A stretch of DNA of 64,000 nucleotides from Nocardioides sp. BP30 (GTDB taxonomy: Bacteria; Actinomycetota; Actinomycetes; Propionibacteriales; Nocardioidaceae). The notes below the pieces were generated by a model. The model worked only from the letters and a program-made list of their open reading frames with translations. It did no database searches and was not told where the DNA came from. Of this stretch, positions 7,852-16,009 are shown one piece after another (the first letter of the stretch is position 1; every line of letters starts with the position of its first letter). The stretch spans positions 1,426,001 through 1,490,000 of the forward strand of contig NZ_CP123620.1 in assembly GCF_029873215.1 (NCBI RefSeq), written 5' to 3'. Both the position numbers and the translations under genes were made by a program.

Positions 7852-8359
7852 GCGTGCCGGCACGATCGCGGATGATGCTGCTCGCGCAACGCTGCGAGAG
7901 CACGCCAACGATCTCCTGTCCTACCTGCAACGGCGCGTGCATGCTCGCGAGGACGCTGCGGATCTGCTCGGCGAGACGCTCCTCCAAGCGTGGAAGCGCA
8001 TCGATTCGATGCCGGTTGAGCCTGAGCGTCAACGGATGTGGCTCTTCACGATCGCCGCGAAAGTGCTCGCGAACTTCCACCGGTCCAAGGTCCGAAGGCT
8101 GGCTCTCAGTGACAGACTCCGCGACCACCTGACCAGGTCGGGATCAACGCCCGACCACTCCGATGCCCACGCGATCCGGGACGCGGTTCTCAGGCTGCAG
8201 GCCGCCCACCGCGAGTTGGTGATGCTCGTGCACTGGGACGGATTCACCATCCTGGAGGCGGCACAGCTTCTGGATGTGAATCCGTCGACTGCGCGTAGCC
8301 GTTATGCGGCCGCGAAGGCTGCCTTGCGCGACGCGCTCGCCGAAGAGGTGTGCTCCTAG
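7844..8359 (+). CDS. ECF-type RNA polymerase sigma factor
   Basis: From the GTG at 7844 the protein is 171 residues. Region 2 is seen around residues 15-65 (LLSYLQRRVHAREDAADLLGETLLQAWKR, then WLFTIAAKVLANFHRSKVRRL) and region 4 around 110-160 (HRELVMLVHWDGFTILEAAQLLDVNPSTARSRYAAAKAAL), a helix-turn-helix. There is no sigma-70 region 1 or 3, as expected for group 4. The start overlaps the stop of the membrane protein gene by 8 nt. The usual order is sigma first, anti-sigma second; here it is reversed. The promoter it would recognise cannot be read from this sequence. Confidence 0.85.
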   Translation: MSERAGTIADDAARATLREHANDLLSYLQRRVHAREDAADLLGETLLQAWKRIDSMPVEPERQRMWLFTIAAKVLANFHRSKVRRLALSDRLRDHLTRSGSTPDHSDAHAIRDAVLRLQAAHRELVMLVHWDGFTILEAAQLLDVNPSTARSRYAAAKAALRDALAEEVCS

Positions 8360-8431
8360 GAACGGATCGTGGCGCAGCGCGGGTGATACGCATCCGGGCC
8401 GGCCTCGTTCGACCGTCCAGCAGATGCCCCT

Positions 8432-9109
8432 TCAGAAGATCCCGGCGATCGCCTCGCCGACGAGCTTGGTGCCGAACACGAGGATCAGCACGGCCATGAT
8501 GGCCGCGTTGTTGGTGGACATCCACGCGTTGAGGCCGTCCAGGACGGTGACCGCCCGGTCGCCGAGGAAGAGGTAGATCCCCAACGGCGCCGCGACGCCG
8601 ATGGTGGCGATCACCGTGAAGACCGCCCAGGCGACGACATCCTGACCGGTGCTCAGCTCGGCCTGGACGAGGGTGGTGGCTCCGCCGATCACGAGGATCA
8701 GGTTCTTCGGGTTGACGGCGCTGAGCAGCACCGCGAGACCGACCGACCTGACGGGCGTAAAGTCGGCGAGCGCGGCCATCCACTTCGGCAGGGCCACCTC
8801 CTCGCCCGCGTGCGGACGGCCCTGCCACCGCCGTACGCCGAGCAGGAGCAGCGCCACACCGAGCACCAGCTTGAGCCAGTAGGTCCACGTGGCCGGAGCG
8901 TGGTCGTCGCCGGAGGCGCCGATGGCGTTGACCACGAGGATCACGAGGGTGCCGGCGACGGCGATCCCACCGACCCACCCGAGCAGGAAGGAGAAGCCGT
9001 TGGGCTTCGCCTTCGGGGTGAGCAGCATCAGCACCATGCCGATGATCGGGAAGGGGCTGATCGCCACGCCTACCGCCACAGGCAACAGCCCGCCGATGGC
9101 CTCGCCCAT
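8432..9109 (-). CDS. GAP-family (Sap/LysE-like) integral membrane protein
   Basis: The 225-residue protein is nearly all membrane helices (about six). It has the family pattern MGEAIGGLLPVAVGVAISPFPIIGMVLMLLTPKAK at the N-terminus, LLSAVNPKNLILVIGGA in the middle and a C-terminal helix VLILVFGTKLVGEAIAGIF. This matches the actinobacterial GAP family related to LysE exporters and to the M. tuberculosis sulfolipid-addressing protein Sap. Export of a small molecule or lipid is plausible; the substrate is unknown. The ATG at 9109 has a strong GGAGGAG seven bases upstream. Longer starts add only Arg-rich sequence. It converges with the sigma gene. Confidence 0.85.
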   Translation of the reverse strand: MGEAIGGLLPVAVGVAISPFPIIGMVLMLLTPKAKPNGFSFLLGWVGGIAVAGTLVILVVNAIGASGDDHAPATWTYWLKLVLGVALLLLGVRRWQGRPHAGEEVALPKWMAALADFTPVRSVGLAVLLSAVNPKNLILVIGGATTLVQAELSTGQDVVAWAVFTVIATIGVAAPLGIYLFLGDRAVTVLDGLNAWMSTNNAAIMAVLILVFGTKLVGEAIAGIF

Positions 9110-9185
9110 GTGGTCTCCTCCAGCGCCGGTGCGCAGGCGCCGCCGGCGCCCGCGGGTCGACACTGGCCCCGCAGCCGGTGCAGCG

Positions 9186-9206
9186 GCTCACCCGGAGAGG
9201 GTGAGC
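9186..9206 (-). terminator. Hairpin downstream of the M1 aminopeptidase gene
   Basis: GCTCACCC and GGGTGAGC form an 8-bp perfect stem with a 5-nt loop, 14 nt beyond the stop codon of the reverse-strand gene at 9220. It lacks a T-run but is well placed to end that transcript. Confidence 0.5.
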
Positions 9207-9219
9207 GCGACCAGCAGCC

Positions 9220-10689
9220 CTACGACGGGTCCTCGGTGGCCAGCAGCCAGCCCTGGAAGAACGAGTGCAGATCCCGTCCGGACGCCGTGCTCCACCAGTC
9301 CTCGAGCGTCTCGCGGCTCTGCGAGGAGTGCGGATGGCTGGCGGTCCAGCCACGCAGCAGCGTGTCGAAGCGGCTCCTGCCGAGCGACTCCGACAGCTTC
9401 CACCACATCCGCGCCGGCGGCAGGTAGATGTTCGAGGAACCGAAGTCGGCCCGGTTGTAGGCGCCTGGCGGCCCATACTTGCTCAGCAGCATGTCGTCCT
9501 CCCGCGAGGTCTCGTAGGACACCCAGGTGCCGGTCGGGTAGTGGTCGACGTGGTCGAGCCAGCGGTACTGGATGTACATCGCCATGCCCTCGCTCATCCA
9601 GACGTCGCGCCAGTCGTTCGGCGTGACCTGGTCGCCCCACCACTGGTGCGACATCTCGTGGACGACGTTGTCCTCGGCCAGGGCGTAGCGGTCGCTGCCC
9701 TCGCTGATCATCGTCTGGGTCTCCATCGCGCTCTTGCTCGGCACCACCACCAGCGAGAGCGTGGCGAACGGGTAGCGGCCCAGCAGCCGCTCGAGCCAGC
9801 GGAAGTCCTTCTTCATGAACCGCAGCTGCCTGACCAGGGCCGGCCGGTCGGTGGGCGTCCAGTACGAGAGCGGGGTGCCGTGCACCTTGCCCAGCTTCGT
9901 CTCGCGATAGTCGCCGAAGGCGACCGTGGCCAGGTACGACGCGGCGGGGGAGGCGAGGTGCCAGCGCGTGGTCGTCACGCCGTGGCGGGTACGGCGGTGC
10001 GTGAGCCGGCCGTTCGCGATGCTGACGAACGGCGCCGGCACGTGCAGGGTGAAGTCGTAGAGCGCCTTGTCGGCCGGCTGATCGTTGACGGCGTACCACG
10101 TGAAGGCGCCGTACGGCTCCTGCATGGCGTAGGCGCGACCGTCGCGCTTGCTGATGAACCCGTTGACCGACTCGTCGCTGCGCGTGCCCGGTGCCGCCAC
10201 CGGCTGGGGGCGCCCGGCGTAGCTCAGCGTCACGGTGTGGACCTGGCCGGCGGCCACCCGGACCGGCAGGCTCACGTGGTCGGTGCTCCGCGTCGCCGCT
10301 ACGGCGTGGCCGTCGACCGCTGCCGCCGTCACGGTGAGCGCGTTGGACAGGTCCAGCGGGATCGCGGCGGCGTCCTTGGCGGCGCGGAAGACGAGCGTCT
10401 CGGTCCCGGCCAACGAGCGCCGGCGCGGGTGCCAGGTCAGGTTCAGGCCGTAGTGCAGTGCGTCGACGACGTCGTTGCCGTGCGCCGGGTAGTAGGAGTC
10501 GATCCGCGGCGTGCTGACCGCGGCGCCGTAGCCGGCCGGGACGCTCGCGGCGGCGCTGCCCGCGAGGGCGGGCGTCCCGCTCAGCGAGCCGACCAGCGCG
10601 GTGGTGGCGGCGAGGGCGAGGGTCGACCGGTAGCGGCGGCCATGACGCGCCCGGGCGCGTCGGCCGCGGGCGGCTCCAAGATTGATCAC
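9220..10689 (-). CDS. Secreted M1 family zinc aminopeptidase
   Basis: The 489-residue protein has an Arg-rich start and signal peptide (about 1-46), a beta-sandwich N-domain (50-240) and a thermolysin-like domain. The zinc motif HEMSH is at 344-348 with the third ligand Glu at 367 (WMSEGMA), the HExxH-x18-E spacing of the M1 (gluzincin) family. The usual GAMEN exopeptidase motif reads SAMETQT around residues 317-323, as in other short bacterial M1 enzymes. It lacks the long C-terminal helical domain, so it is compact. It is probably exported and removes N-terminal residues from peptides outside the cell. The start is a GTG. Confidence 0.88.
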   Translation of the reverse strand: MINLGAARGRRARARHGRRYRSTLALAATTALVGSLSGTPALAGSAAASVPAGYGAAVSTPRIDSYYPAHGNDVVDALHYGLNLTWHPRRRSLAGTETLVFRAAKDAAAIPLDLSNALTVTAAAVDGHAVAATRSTDHVSLPVRVAAGQVHTVTLSYAGRPQPVAAPGTRSDESVNGFISKRDGRAYAMQEPYGAFTWYAVNDQPADKALYDFTLHVPAPFVSIANGRLTHRRTRHGVTTTRWHLASPAASYLATVAFGDYRETKLGKVHGTPLSYWTPTDRPALVRQLRFMKKDFRWLERLLGRYPFATLSLVVVPSKSAMETQTMISEGSDRYALAEDNVVHEMSHQWWGDQVTPNDWRDVWMSEGMAMYIQYRWLDHVDHYPTGTWVSYETSREDDMLLSKYGPPGAYNRADFGSSNIYLPPARMWWKLSESLGRSRFDTLLRGWTASHPHSSQSRETLEDWWSTASGRDLHSFFQGWLLATEDPS

Positions 10690-10755
10690 GGTGTCATGGT
10701 GAGGGCACGGACCCGAGCGCGCCAGCGGATCGCCGAAGTCAGCGCCACGGCGGGG

Positions 10756-10869
10756 TCATCGCGACCGGTCGATCGCCAGGACCGTCACCGCGAAGAGCGC
10801 TGCCGCCAGCGCGAGGGTCACGGCGAGGATCACCACGAAGGCGAGGGTCACGGCCACGGTGCCGAGCAT
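10756..10869 (-). CDS. Small single-helix membrane peptide (37 aa)
   Basis: An ATG at 10869 opens a 38-codon frame whose product is almost wholly hydrophobic (Leu, Val, Ala from residues 4 to 31) and ends in the basic tail AIDRSR. GGAAGG lies about 8 bases upstream as a ribosome-binding site. The bias to GTG/CTC/GCC codons fits coding sequence, but a hydrophobic frame can arise by chance at this length. It sits between the M1 gene and a reverse-strand MFS gene. No function can be assigned. Confidence 0.45.
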   Translation of the reverse strand: MLGTVAVTLAFVVILAVTLALAAALFAVTVLAIDRSR

Positions 10870-10879
10870 GGGAGACCTT

Positions 10880-10920
10880 CCGGATCGGGAGCTACCTACC
10901 CAGGGTGACTCCCGATCCGG
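10880..10920 (-). repeat. 12-bp inverted repeat between MFS gene and small ORF
   Basis: CCGGATCGGGAG and CTCCCGATCCGG are perfect complements separated by 17 nt. It lies 38 nt past the stop of the reverse-strand MFS gene and its near edge touches the GGAAGG of the small ORF at 10756-10869. It could terminate the first transcript, control initiation of the second, or both. Confidence 0.55.
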
Positions 10921-10957
10921 CGAGCGGTGACACCGCTGACTTCTGCGACGCCGCCCG

Positions 10958-12178
10958 TCAGCGGGTCCGGCGCGACAGCGTCAGCTGGGCCAGGGCGAGG
11001 AGGGCGAGCAGGATGAGGCCCACGCCGTACCCGATGGTGACCTCGGTCAGGTCCAGCCCGCGGCTGATCAGGAAGCCGGCGATCACCGCCGGCGCACCCA
11101 TGCCGGCGTAGCAGACCAGGTAGATCGCCGAGAGCAGGCCGGGACGCTCCTCGGCCGCGACCAGTCCGACCGTCCCGCGGATGGCGCCCTGCAGTCCGCT
11201 GCCGAAGCCGATCCCGGACAGGAACGTGCCGACCAGGAACACCCACAGGCTGCCCGCTGCCACCGCCACCACCGTGACGGCGACACCGAGGACCAGGGCG
11301 GCGATGCCGCCGGTGAGCTGGGCGCGGGCCTCGTGGGTACGCCGCAGCACGGTGGTCCCTGAGCCGGCACCGGCGAGGACGAAGATCGCCAGCCCACCCA
11401 GCGCCGCGGAGCCGCTGCCCGACAGCTCACGGACCAGCGCCGGGCCGAGGGAGCCGTAGAGCCCGGCCAGTGCCCACACCGCGAACACGGCGGGTGCCGC
11501 GGCCATGAACGCGCCCCGGGCCGAGGCGGGCACCGCCAGCGTCGGGCGCAGGCTGCTCAGCAGTCCGGGGCGGGTCTGGTTCGCCTCGACGAGAAGGACG
11601 ACGCCGATCGCCTGCAACGCGAACACCCCGGCCAGTCCCACGTAGACCAGGTGGGTCGGCCACGGCAGGAAGGAGACCGTCAGCCCGGCGACCAGGGCGC
11701 CGATGCCGGTGCCGGCGGCCGGAGCGGCGGCGCTGGCGACGGTCCCGTGGCTGCGATGGGCCTCGATCATCGCCGCGCCGAGCGTGCCGAGGGCGGCGCC
11801 GGCCGCGATGCCCTGGAGCACCCGCCCCACGAAGAGGGGTTCGAAGGAGCCGGCCGTGGCGAACAGCAGCACCGAGGCGGCCTGCAGTGCCAGCGAGGCG
11901 AGCAGCACCGGACGGCGCCCGATGTGCGCCGAGGCCTCGCCCAGCAGCAGCAACCCGGCGAGCACGGCGAACGCGTAGACGCCGAAGGCCTCGGTGGTCG
12001 TCAGCGCTGTGCCGTGCCAGACCAGGTCGTAGTGCTGGTAGAGCGGTGACGGGGCGGCGGAGGCGGCCAGGAAGGAGATCGCGATGGAGGCGAGCAGGGC
12101 GAGGCGGGCGATCGAGCCGGGCCTCTCGGCGGATGTATCGGGGGCCGCTGCACTGGCGGCGACGACGGTGGTGCTCAT
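10958..12178 (-). CDS. MFS family efflux transporter
   Basis: The 406-residue protein has twelve predicted membrane helices and the MFS landmark GEASAHIGRRPVLL between helices 2 and 3. SAAPSPLYQHYDLVWH in the first helix/loop is typical of actinobacterial drug-efflux-like MFS proteins. The ATG at 12178 has GGAGGAA just upstream; the longer start adds 12 unlikely residues. It is divergent from a TetR gene, with three copies of one palindrome between them, so it is very likely repressed by that TetR and induced by its ligand. The substrate is unknown. Confidence 0.88.
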   Translation of the reverse strand: MSTTVVAASAAAPDTSAERPGSIARLALLASIAISFLAASAAPSPLYQHYDLVWHGTALTTTEAFGVYAFAVLAGLLLLGEASAHIGRRPVLLASLALQAASVLLFATAGSFEPLFVGRVLQGIAAGAALGTLGAAMIEAHRSHGTVASAAAPAAGTGIGALVAGLTVSFLPWPTHLVYVGLAGVFALQAIGVVLLVEANQTRPGLLSSLRPTLAVPASARGAFMAAAPAVFAVWALAGLYGSLGPALVRELSGSGSAALGGLAIFVLAGAGSGTTVLRRTHEARAQLTGGIAALVLGVAVTVVAVAAGSLWVFLVGTFLSGIGFGSGLQGAIRGTVGLVAAEERPGLLSAIYLVCYAGMGAPAVIAGFLISRGLDLTEVTIGYGVGLILLALLALAQLTLSRRTR

Positions 12179-12195
12179 CGGGTTCCTCCGATAGG

Positions 12196-12241
12196 AGTAG
12201 ACAGGTCTGTACACCTCTCAAGGTGAACAGACCTGTCTACT
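12196..12241. promoter_or_regulatory. Paired TetR operators in front of the MFS gene
   Basis: A 46-bp inverted repeat has 15-bp perfect outer arms (12196-12210 and 12227-12241) and inner arms CACCT/AGGTG. Each outer arm contains its own 10-bp near-palindrome, ACAGGTCTGT (12201-12210) and ACAGACCTGT (12227-12236). The layout suggests two adjacent TetR dimers covering the MFS promoter. Confidence 0.75.
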
Positions 12242-12287
12242 ATTCCGGCATCGCACAATTCGGAACAATTTTCTTTCACCGGCGGTT

Positions 12288-12308
12288 GTAGAGGACAGAT
12301 CTGTCTAC
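12288..12308. promoter_or_regulatory. Third TetR operator, over the tetR start region
   Basis: ACAGATCTGT at 12295-12304 is a perfect palindrome with TCTAC-type flanks matching the two copies near the MFS gene (consensus TAGACAG-N2-CTGTCTA). It ends 11 nt before the tetR ATG and overlaps its ribosome-binding region, as expected for autorepression. Confidence 0.72.
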
Positions 12309-12318
12309 AGGAGGGGCG

Positions 12319-12894
12319 ATGCCCACCAGCACGGAGAAGCAGGGCGCGCGCGAGCGGCTGCTCGACACCGCCAGCCGGCTCTTCTACGCCGAAGGCGTCC
12401 ACACCGTCGGCATCGACCGGATCCTGGAGGAGTCGGGGGTGGCGAAGGCGTCGCTGTACAAGACCTTCGGCAGCAAGGACGCGCTGATCCTGGCCTACCT
12501 CGACCGCCGCCACGAGCGGCAGGTCGCGCGGATCACCGCCGCCGTGGAGTCGGCCGGCACGCCTCGCGAGCAGATCCTGGCCGTCTTCGACTCCCAGGCG
12601 AGGCTGTTCGCCCAGCCCGACTTCCGCGGGTGCGCGTTCGCCGCCGCGACCGCCGAGGGGCCGGTCGGCTCGCCGACCGAGGAGAAGAGCCGGGTCTACC
12701 GCACCTACGTCCGCGGCGTCTTCCGGGCCCTGGCCGAGGAGGCGGGGGCGGCCGATCCCGACGGCCTCGCCGACCAGCTGCACCTGGTCTACGACGGCGC
12801 CCAGATGGCCGCACGGATGGACCACCAGGCGCCGGTGGCCGCGACCGCTCGACGCACCGCCGAGGCCCTGCTGGACGCGGCCCTCGGCGCGTGA
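12319..12894 (+). CDS. TetR family transcriptional repressor
   Basis: The 191-residue protein has the TetR helix-turn-helix in the first 60 residues (RERLLDTASRLFYAEGVHTVGIDRILEESGVAKASLYKTFGSKDALILAYLDRR), followed by an all-helical ligand domain with FRGCAFAAATAEGP, a signature of the TetR_C-type group. The ATG at 12319 has GGAGGGGCG upstream. Divergent orientation to the MFS gene and the shared operator sequence at three sites make autoregulation and control of the exporter the simple reading. Confidence 0.92.
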   Translation: MPTSTEKQGARERLLDTASRLFYAEGVHTVGIDRILEESGVAKASLYKTFGSKDALILAYLDRRHERQVARITAAVESAGTPREQILAVFDSQARLFAQPDFRGCAFAAATAEGPVGSPTEEKSRVYRTYVRGVFRALAEEAGAADPDGLADQLHLVYDGAQMAARMDHQAPVAATARRTAEALLDAALGA

Positions 12895-13009
12895 GCAGTT
12901 GCCCTCGGCACCTGCTCACGGGCACAATCGAACCCTGAACATGTAGAGGGTTTCACGCGTCTTGGAGGTGGGTTCGGCGCGTCGTCCGACGCGCTCGAAA
13001 GGCCCTCTC

Positions 13010-14323
13010 GTGTCTCCCTTCGCCTGGTATCGCAGGCTCTTCCGGCTCGCCGGAACCCCGTACGTCGTGGTGGCCTTCCTGGCCCGTCTCCCGCTCGCGA
13101 TGAGCCAGCTCGGCGCTCTCCTCCTGGTCTCGGAGACGACCGGCAGCTACGGCCTCGGCGGCCTGGCGGCCGGCGCGCTGGCGGTGGGCAACGCCGTCGG
13201 GGCGCCGTACGCCGGAGCCCTCGCCGACCGGCTCGGGCAGCGCCAGGTCGTGCTCGTGCAGTCCTGGGCCGGAGCCCTCTCGCTGGTCCTGCTGGTAGTG
13301 CTCGTGAACGCCGGTGCCCCGGACCCGGCCACCGTCGCCGTCGCCGCGCTTGCGGGCCTCTCGATGCCGCAGGTCGGGCCCCTGGCCCGGGTCCGCTGGC
13401 GGCCGCTGACCGCCGGGCATGCCGAGCAGCGACGGCTCGTCGACGTCGCCTTCGCCTACGAGGGCGCCGTCGACGAGGCCTCGTTCGCCGTCGGACCGGC
13501 CCTGGTAGGGCTCGGCGCCGTCGCGATCTCGCCCGGCGGGGCGCTGCTCATGGCGGCTGCGATGCTGGCCGTCTTCGGCACTGCCTTCGCGCTGCATCGC
13601 ACCGCGCGCACCCACCGCCACGACCCGCGCGGCGCCGGTGCCGGAGGCCCGGCCGGCCACCTGCTCACGCCGGTGCTGCTGGTCCTGATCCTCGCCCAAC
13701 TGCTCATCGGCATGCTGTTCGGCGCTACCCAGACCGGCACCACCGTGCTCGCCACCGAGGCCGGCACGCCCGGCGTGGCCGGGCTGGTGCACGCGACCCT
13801 CGGGGTGGGCAGCGCGCTGGCAGGCATCGGCACGGCGTTCCTCCCCGAGCGGATCGGCCCCGAGCGGCGGATGCTCGCCGCCGCGAGCGCGCTGTTCGTG
13901 CTCTCGCTGCCGCTGCTGCTGGTCGGTGGCCTGGGGACGCTGGTCCCGGCGGTGGCGGTCCTCGGCTGCGCTGTCGCACCGTTCATGATCGCCGTGTTCA
14001 GCACCGCCGAACGGGTGGTGGTGCCGACGCGGGTGGCGACGGCGATGACGCTGCTCGCCAGCGCGACGGGTCTCGGCTACGCCGCCGGCTCGAGCGTTGC
14101 CGGGCGGCTCGCGGACGAGCATGGCCACACCGCCGCGTTCGCCGTCACCGTCACGGCGATGGCGCTTGCTGCCGTACTTGTGGCCTTGAGCCAGCGGCGG
14201 TTGCGTCGCGCCCTCGTCGTACGGGAGCCGAGCCCGGAGCCGAGCCCGGAGCCGAGCCCGGAGTCGGCCCCCGACCCTGCACCCGACTCCGCCGTGCGCG
14301 AGCAGGTCACGATCCGCCGGTGA
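13010..14323 (+). CDS. MFS family transporter with Pro/Glu repeat tail
   Basis: From the GTG at 13010 the protein is 437 residues with about twelve membrane helices. Between helices 2 and 3 is ALADRLGQRQVVL, the MFS signature. The tail after the last helix contains PSPEPSPEPSPESAPDPAPDS, encoded by a 12-bp tandem repeat. The general sequence resembles uncharacterised actinobacterial MFS proteins; no substrate can be inferred. Its 3' end overlaps the convergent pucR gene by 17 nt, so there is no room for a terminator between them. Confidence 0.82.
   Translation: MSPFAWYRRLFRLAGTPYVVVAFLARLPLAMSQLGALLLVSETTGSYGLGGLAAGALAVGNAVGAPYAGALADRLGQRQVVLVQSWAGALSLVLLVVLVNAGAPDPATVAVAALAGLSMPQVGPLARVRWRPLTAGHAEQRRLVDVAFAYEGAVDEASFAVGPALVGLGAVAISPGGALLMAAAMLAVFGTAFALHRTARTHRHDPRGAGAGGPAGHLLTPVLLVLILAQLLIGMLFGATQTGTTVLATEAGTPGVAGLVHATLGVGSALAGIGTAFLPERIGPERRMLAAASALFVLSLPLLLVGGLGTLVPAVAVLGCAVAPFMIAVFSTAERVVVPTRVATAMTLLASATGLGYAAGSSVAGRLADEHGHTAAFAVTVTAMALAAVLVALSQRRLRRALVVREPSPEPSPEPSPESAPDPAPDSAVREQVTIRR
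14225..14260 (+). repeat. 12-bp tandem repeat in the MFS tail
   Basis: Three exact copies of GAGCCGAGCCCG, then a partial fourth, encode the PEPS repeat of the cytoplasmic tail. Because the unit is a multiple of three, copy-number change would lengthen or shorten the tail without a frameshift. Confidence 0.8.
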
Positions 14324-15899
14324 GGGAGCCGACCGGGGCGCTCGCCTGGGCGGCGCGCAGGTCGGCGGCGAGCAGGGCGACGTGCAACGACGTCCGCACC
14401 TCGCCGTCGTCGAGGTCGAGGCCCAGGACGGCGCCCGCCCGCGCGAGCCGCTCGTAGAGCACTGGCCGTGACACCGCCAGGCTCGCCGCGGCGGCGGACT
14501 TGCTGGTGGGGTGGCGCAGCATCGCGCGCAGGGCGGCCTCCAGCCGCCCCTCGTGATCGCTCGCCCGCAACGCGTGCAGCTCCCGGTCGCTGAAGGTCGA
14601 GAGCCGCTCGTCGTCGGCGAGCAGGGTCAGCAGGCCGCGCACGTGCACGTCCTCGAGGTGGTGCACGCGGCGCTCGGCCGCGCCCTCGGTCAGGGCCGCC
14701 ATCACCTGATGGGCCTCGCGCATGGTGCGGTCCACCGCGGCGAACTCGGTGACGGCGGTGCCCGCGGCCGCCACGAACCCCACCCGGGGCGGGATCGTCG
14801 CCACGAGGTCGTCCACGGTCCGGCCGGCGGCGCGCCGCGGCAGCGAGAGCAGTACCTGCACGGTGCCGCCGACGGCGGCGATCAGGGCAGGCGTACGCCG
14901 CGTCGCTGTCGCGTGGACCAGGGCCGCGACCAGCTCCTCGGTGCCAGTGGGCCGGCCGGTGGCCCGCAGGGCGAGCGCCACGAAGCTGCGCCCGGCGGTG
15001 GGCAGGCCGGCCAGTCCGCAGCGTCGCTCCACATCCGGCGCCGACGGGTCGGCGAGCAGGGTGACCAGCAGCTCGTGGTGCAGCTGCCGGTCCCGGTCGA
15101 CCCGCTGCCGGTCGTGCAGCATGTGCATCGCCAGGGCAGCCGCACCCCGCTCGGCGACGGCGACCAGGCGCTGGGTCGGGGGAGTCGGACAGTCGATCAC
15201 GAGCCGGCCCCAGCCGCGCTCCGGCTTCCCGATCCGGGCCACGAGCCAGCCACTGCTGGCGTCCCACTCCGTGCGGCTGCGCGGTCGTACGGCGAGCGAG
15301 CGGCGCTGCCAGTCCTCCAGGAAGGCGGCCGCGTCCCGGGGGCCGGCCACGAAGTCGAGCACGCGCCTGTCCTCGCTCTCCAGGACGGCGGTGGCCGCTG
15401 CCAGCGAGGACACCGCCGCCAGGATCTCGCCCGGGCCGGCCTCGGCCACGCTGAGCGTGGTGAAGGTGTCGTGCACCTGATGGGCCTCGCGCAGCTCGGT
15501 GAGCTGCTGGTCCACGATCCGCTCGCCGACGCTCTGGGCGACGCTGGCGAAGCGCACCTCTCGACGGAGGGCGACCAGCGGCAGGCCGGCGTGCTCGCAG
15601 GCCTCGACCAGCGGTGCCGGGATCCGCTGCCAGCGGCGGCCCAGCTCGATGAAGAGCCCGGCCGCGCCGTACTCGGCCAGACTGGTCGCGAAGGACGCCA
15701 GCTCCGCGACGGCCTCCGGCAGCGCGATGCCCGTGGTCAGCACGAGGTCGCCGTCGCGGAGCAGCTCGGCGATGTCGGGCAGCTCCGTGGTGTGCACCCA
15801 GCGCACCGGCCGGGTCAGGCCGGCGGCGCCCCCCAGGACCTCGGGGTCGGCACCGCGGACGGCAGGCATCTGCAACACGTCTGCGACGGTGATCGCCAT
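14307..15899 (-). CDS. PucR family transcriptional regulator
   Basis: The 530-residue protein starts MAITVADVLQMPAVRGADPEVLGG and carries WVHTTELPDIAELLRDGDLVLTTGIALP, the N-terminal purine-catabolism PucR domain (about 1-120). A central CdaR/GGDEF-like region follows, and the C-terminal helix-turn-helix (about 450-510) reads ALRAMLRHPTSKSAAAASLAVSRPVLYERLARAGAVLGLDLDDG. PucR-type proteins usually activate catabolic genes for purines or amino acids. It is divergent from the dehydrogenase/aminotransferase operon, with two copies of CAGAACGTCGG in the 110-nt gap. The ATG at 15899 has GGGAG upstream. Confidence 0.92.
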   Translation of the reverse strand: MAITVADVLQMPAVRGADPEVLGGAAGLTRPVRWVHTTELPDIAELLRDGDLVLTTGIALPEAVAELASFATSLAEYGAAGLFIELGRRWQRIPAPLVEACEHAGLPLVALRREVRFASVAQSVGERIVDQQLTELREAHQVHDTFTTLSVAEAGPGEILAAVSSLAAATAVLESEDRRVLDFVAGPRDAAAFLEDWQRRSLAVRPRSRTEWDASSGWLVARIGKPERGWGRLVIDCPTPPTQRLVAVAERGAAALAMHMLHDRQRVDRDRQLHHELLVTLLADPSAPDVERRCGLAGLPTAGRSFVALALRATGRPTGTEELVAALVHATATRRTPALIAAVGGTVQVLLSLPRRAAGRTVDDLVATIPPRVGFVAAAGTAVTEFAAVDRTMREAHQVMAALTEGAAERRVHHLEDVHVRGLLTLLADDERLSTFSDRELHALRASDHEGRLEAALRAMLRHPTSKSAAAASLAVSRPVLYERLARAGAVLGLDLDDGEVRTSLHVALLAADLRAAQASAPVGSLTGGS

Positions 15900-15911
15900 C
15901 GAAGCTCCCGT

Positions 15912-15952
15912 CAGAACGTCGGTGATGGGAGCCGAATCCTACAGAACGTCGG
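15912..15952. promoter_or_regulatory. Direct repeats, probable PucR binding sites
   Basis: CAGAACGTCGG occurs twice, at 15912-15922 and 15942-15952, spaced 30 bp, so about three helical turns apart and on the same DNA face. They lie between divergent pucR and the catabolic operon, next to the pucR ribosome-binding site. Confidence 0.6.
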
Positions 15953-16009
15953 GCTGTCCACGCCGCTGATCGGACGATGATCGGAGTCGACCCGTCTTGA
16001 GAGGACACC

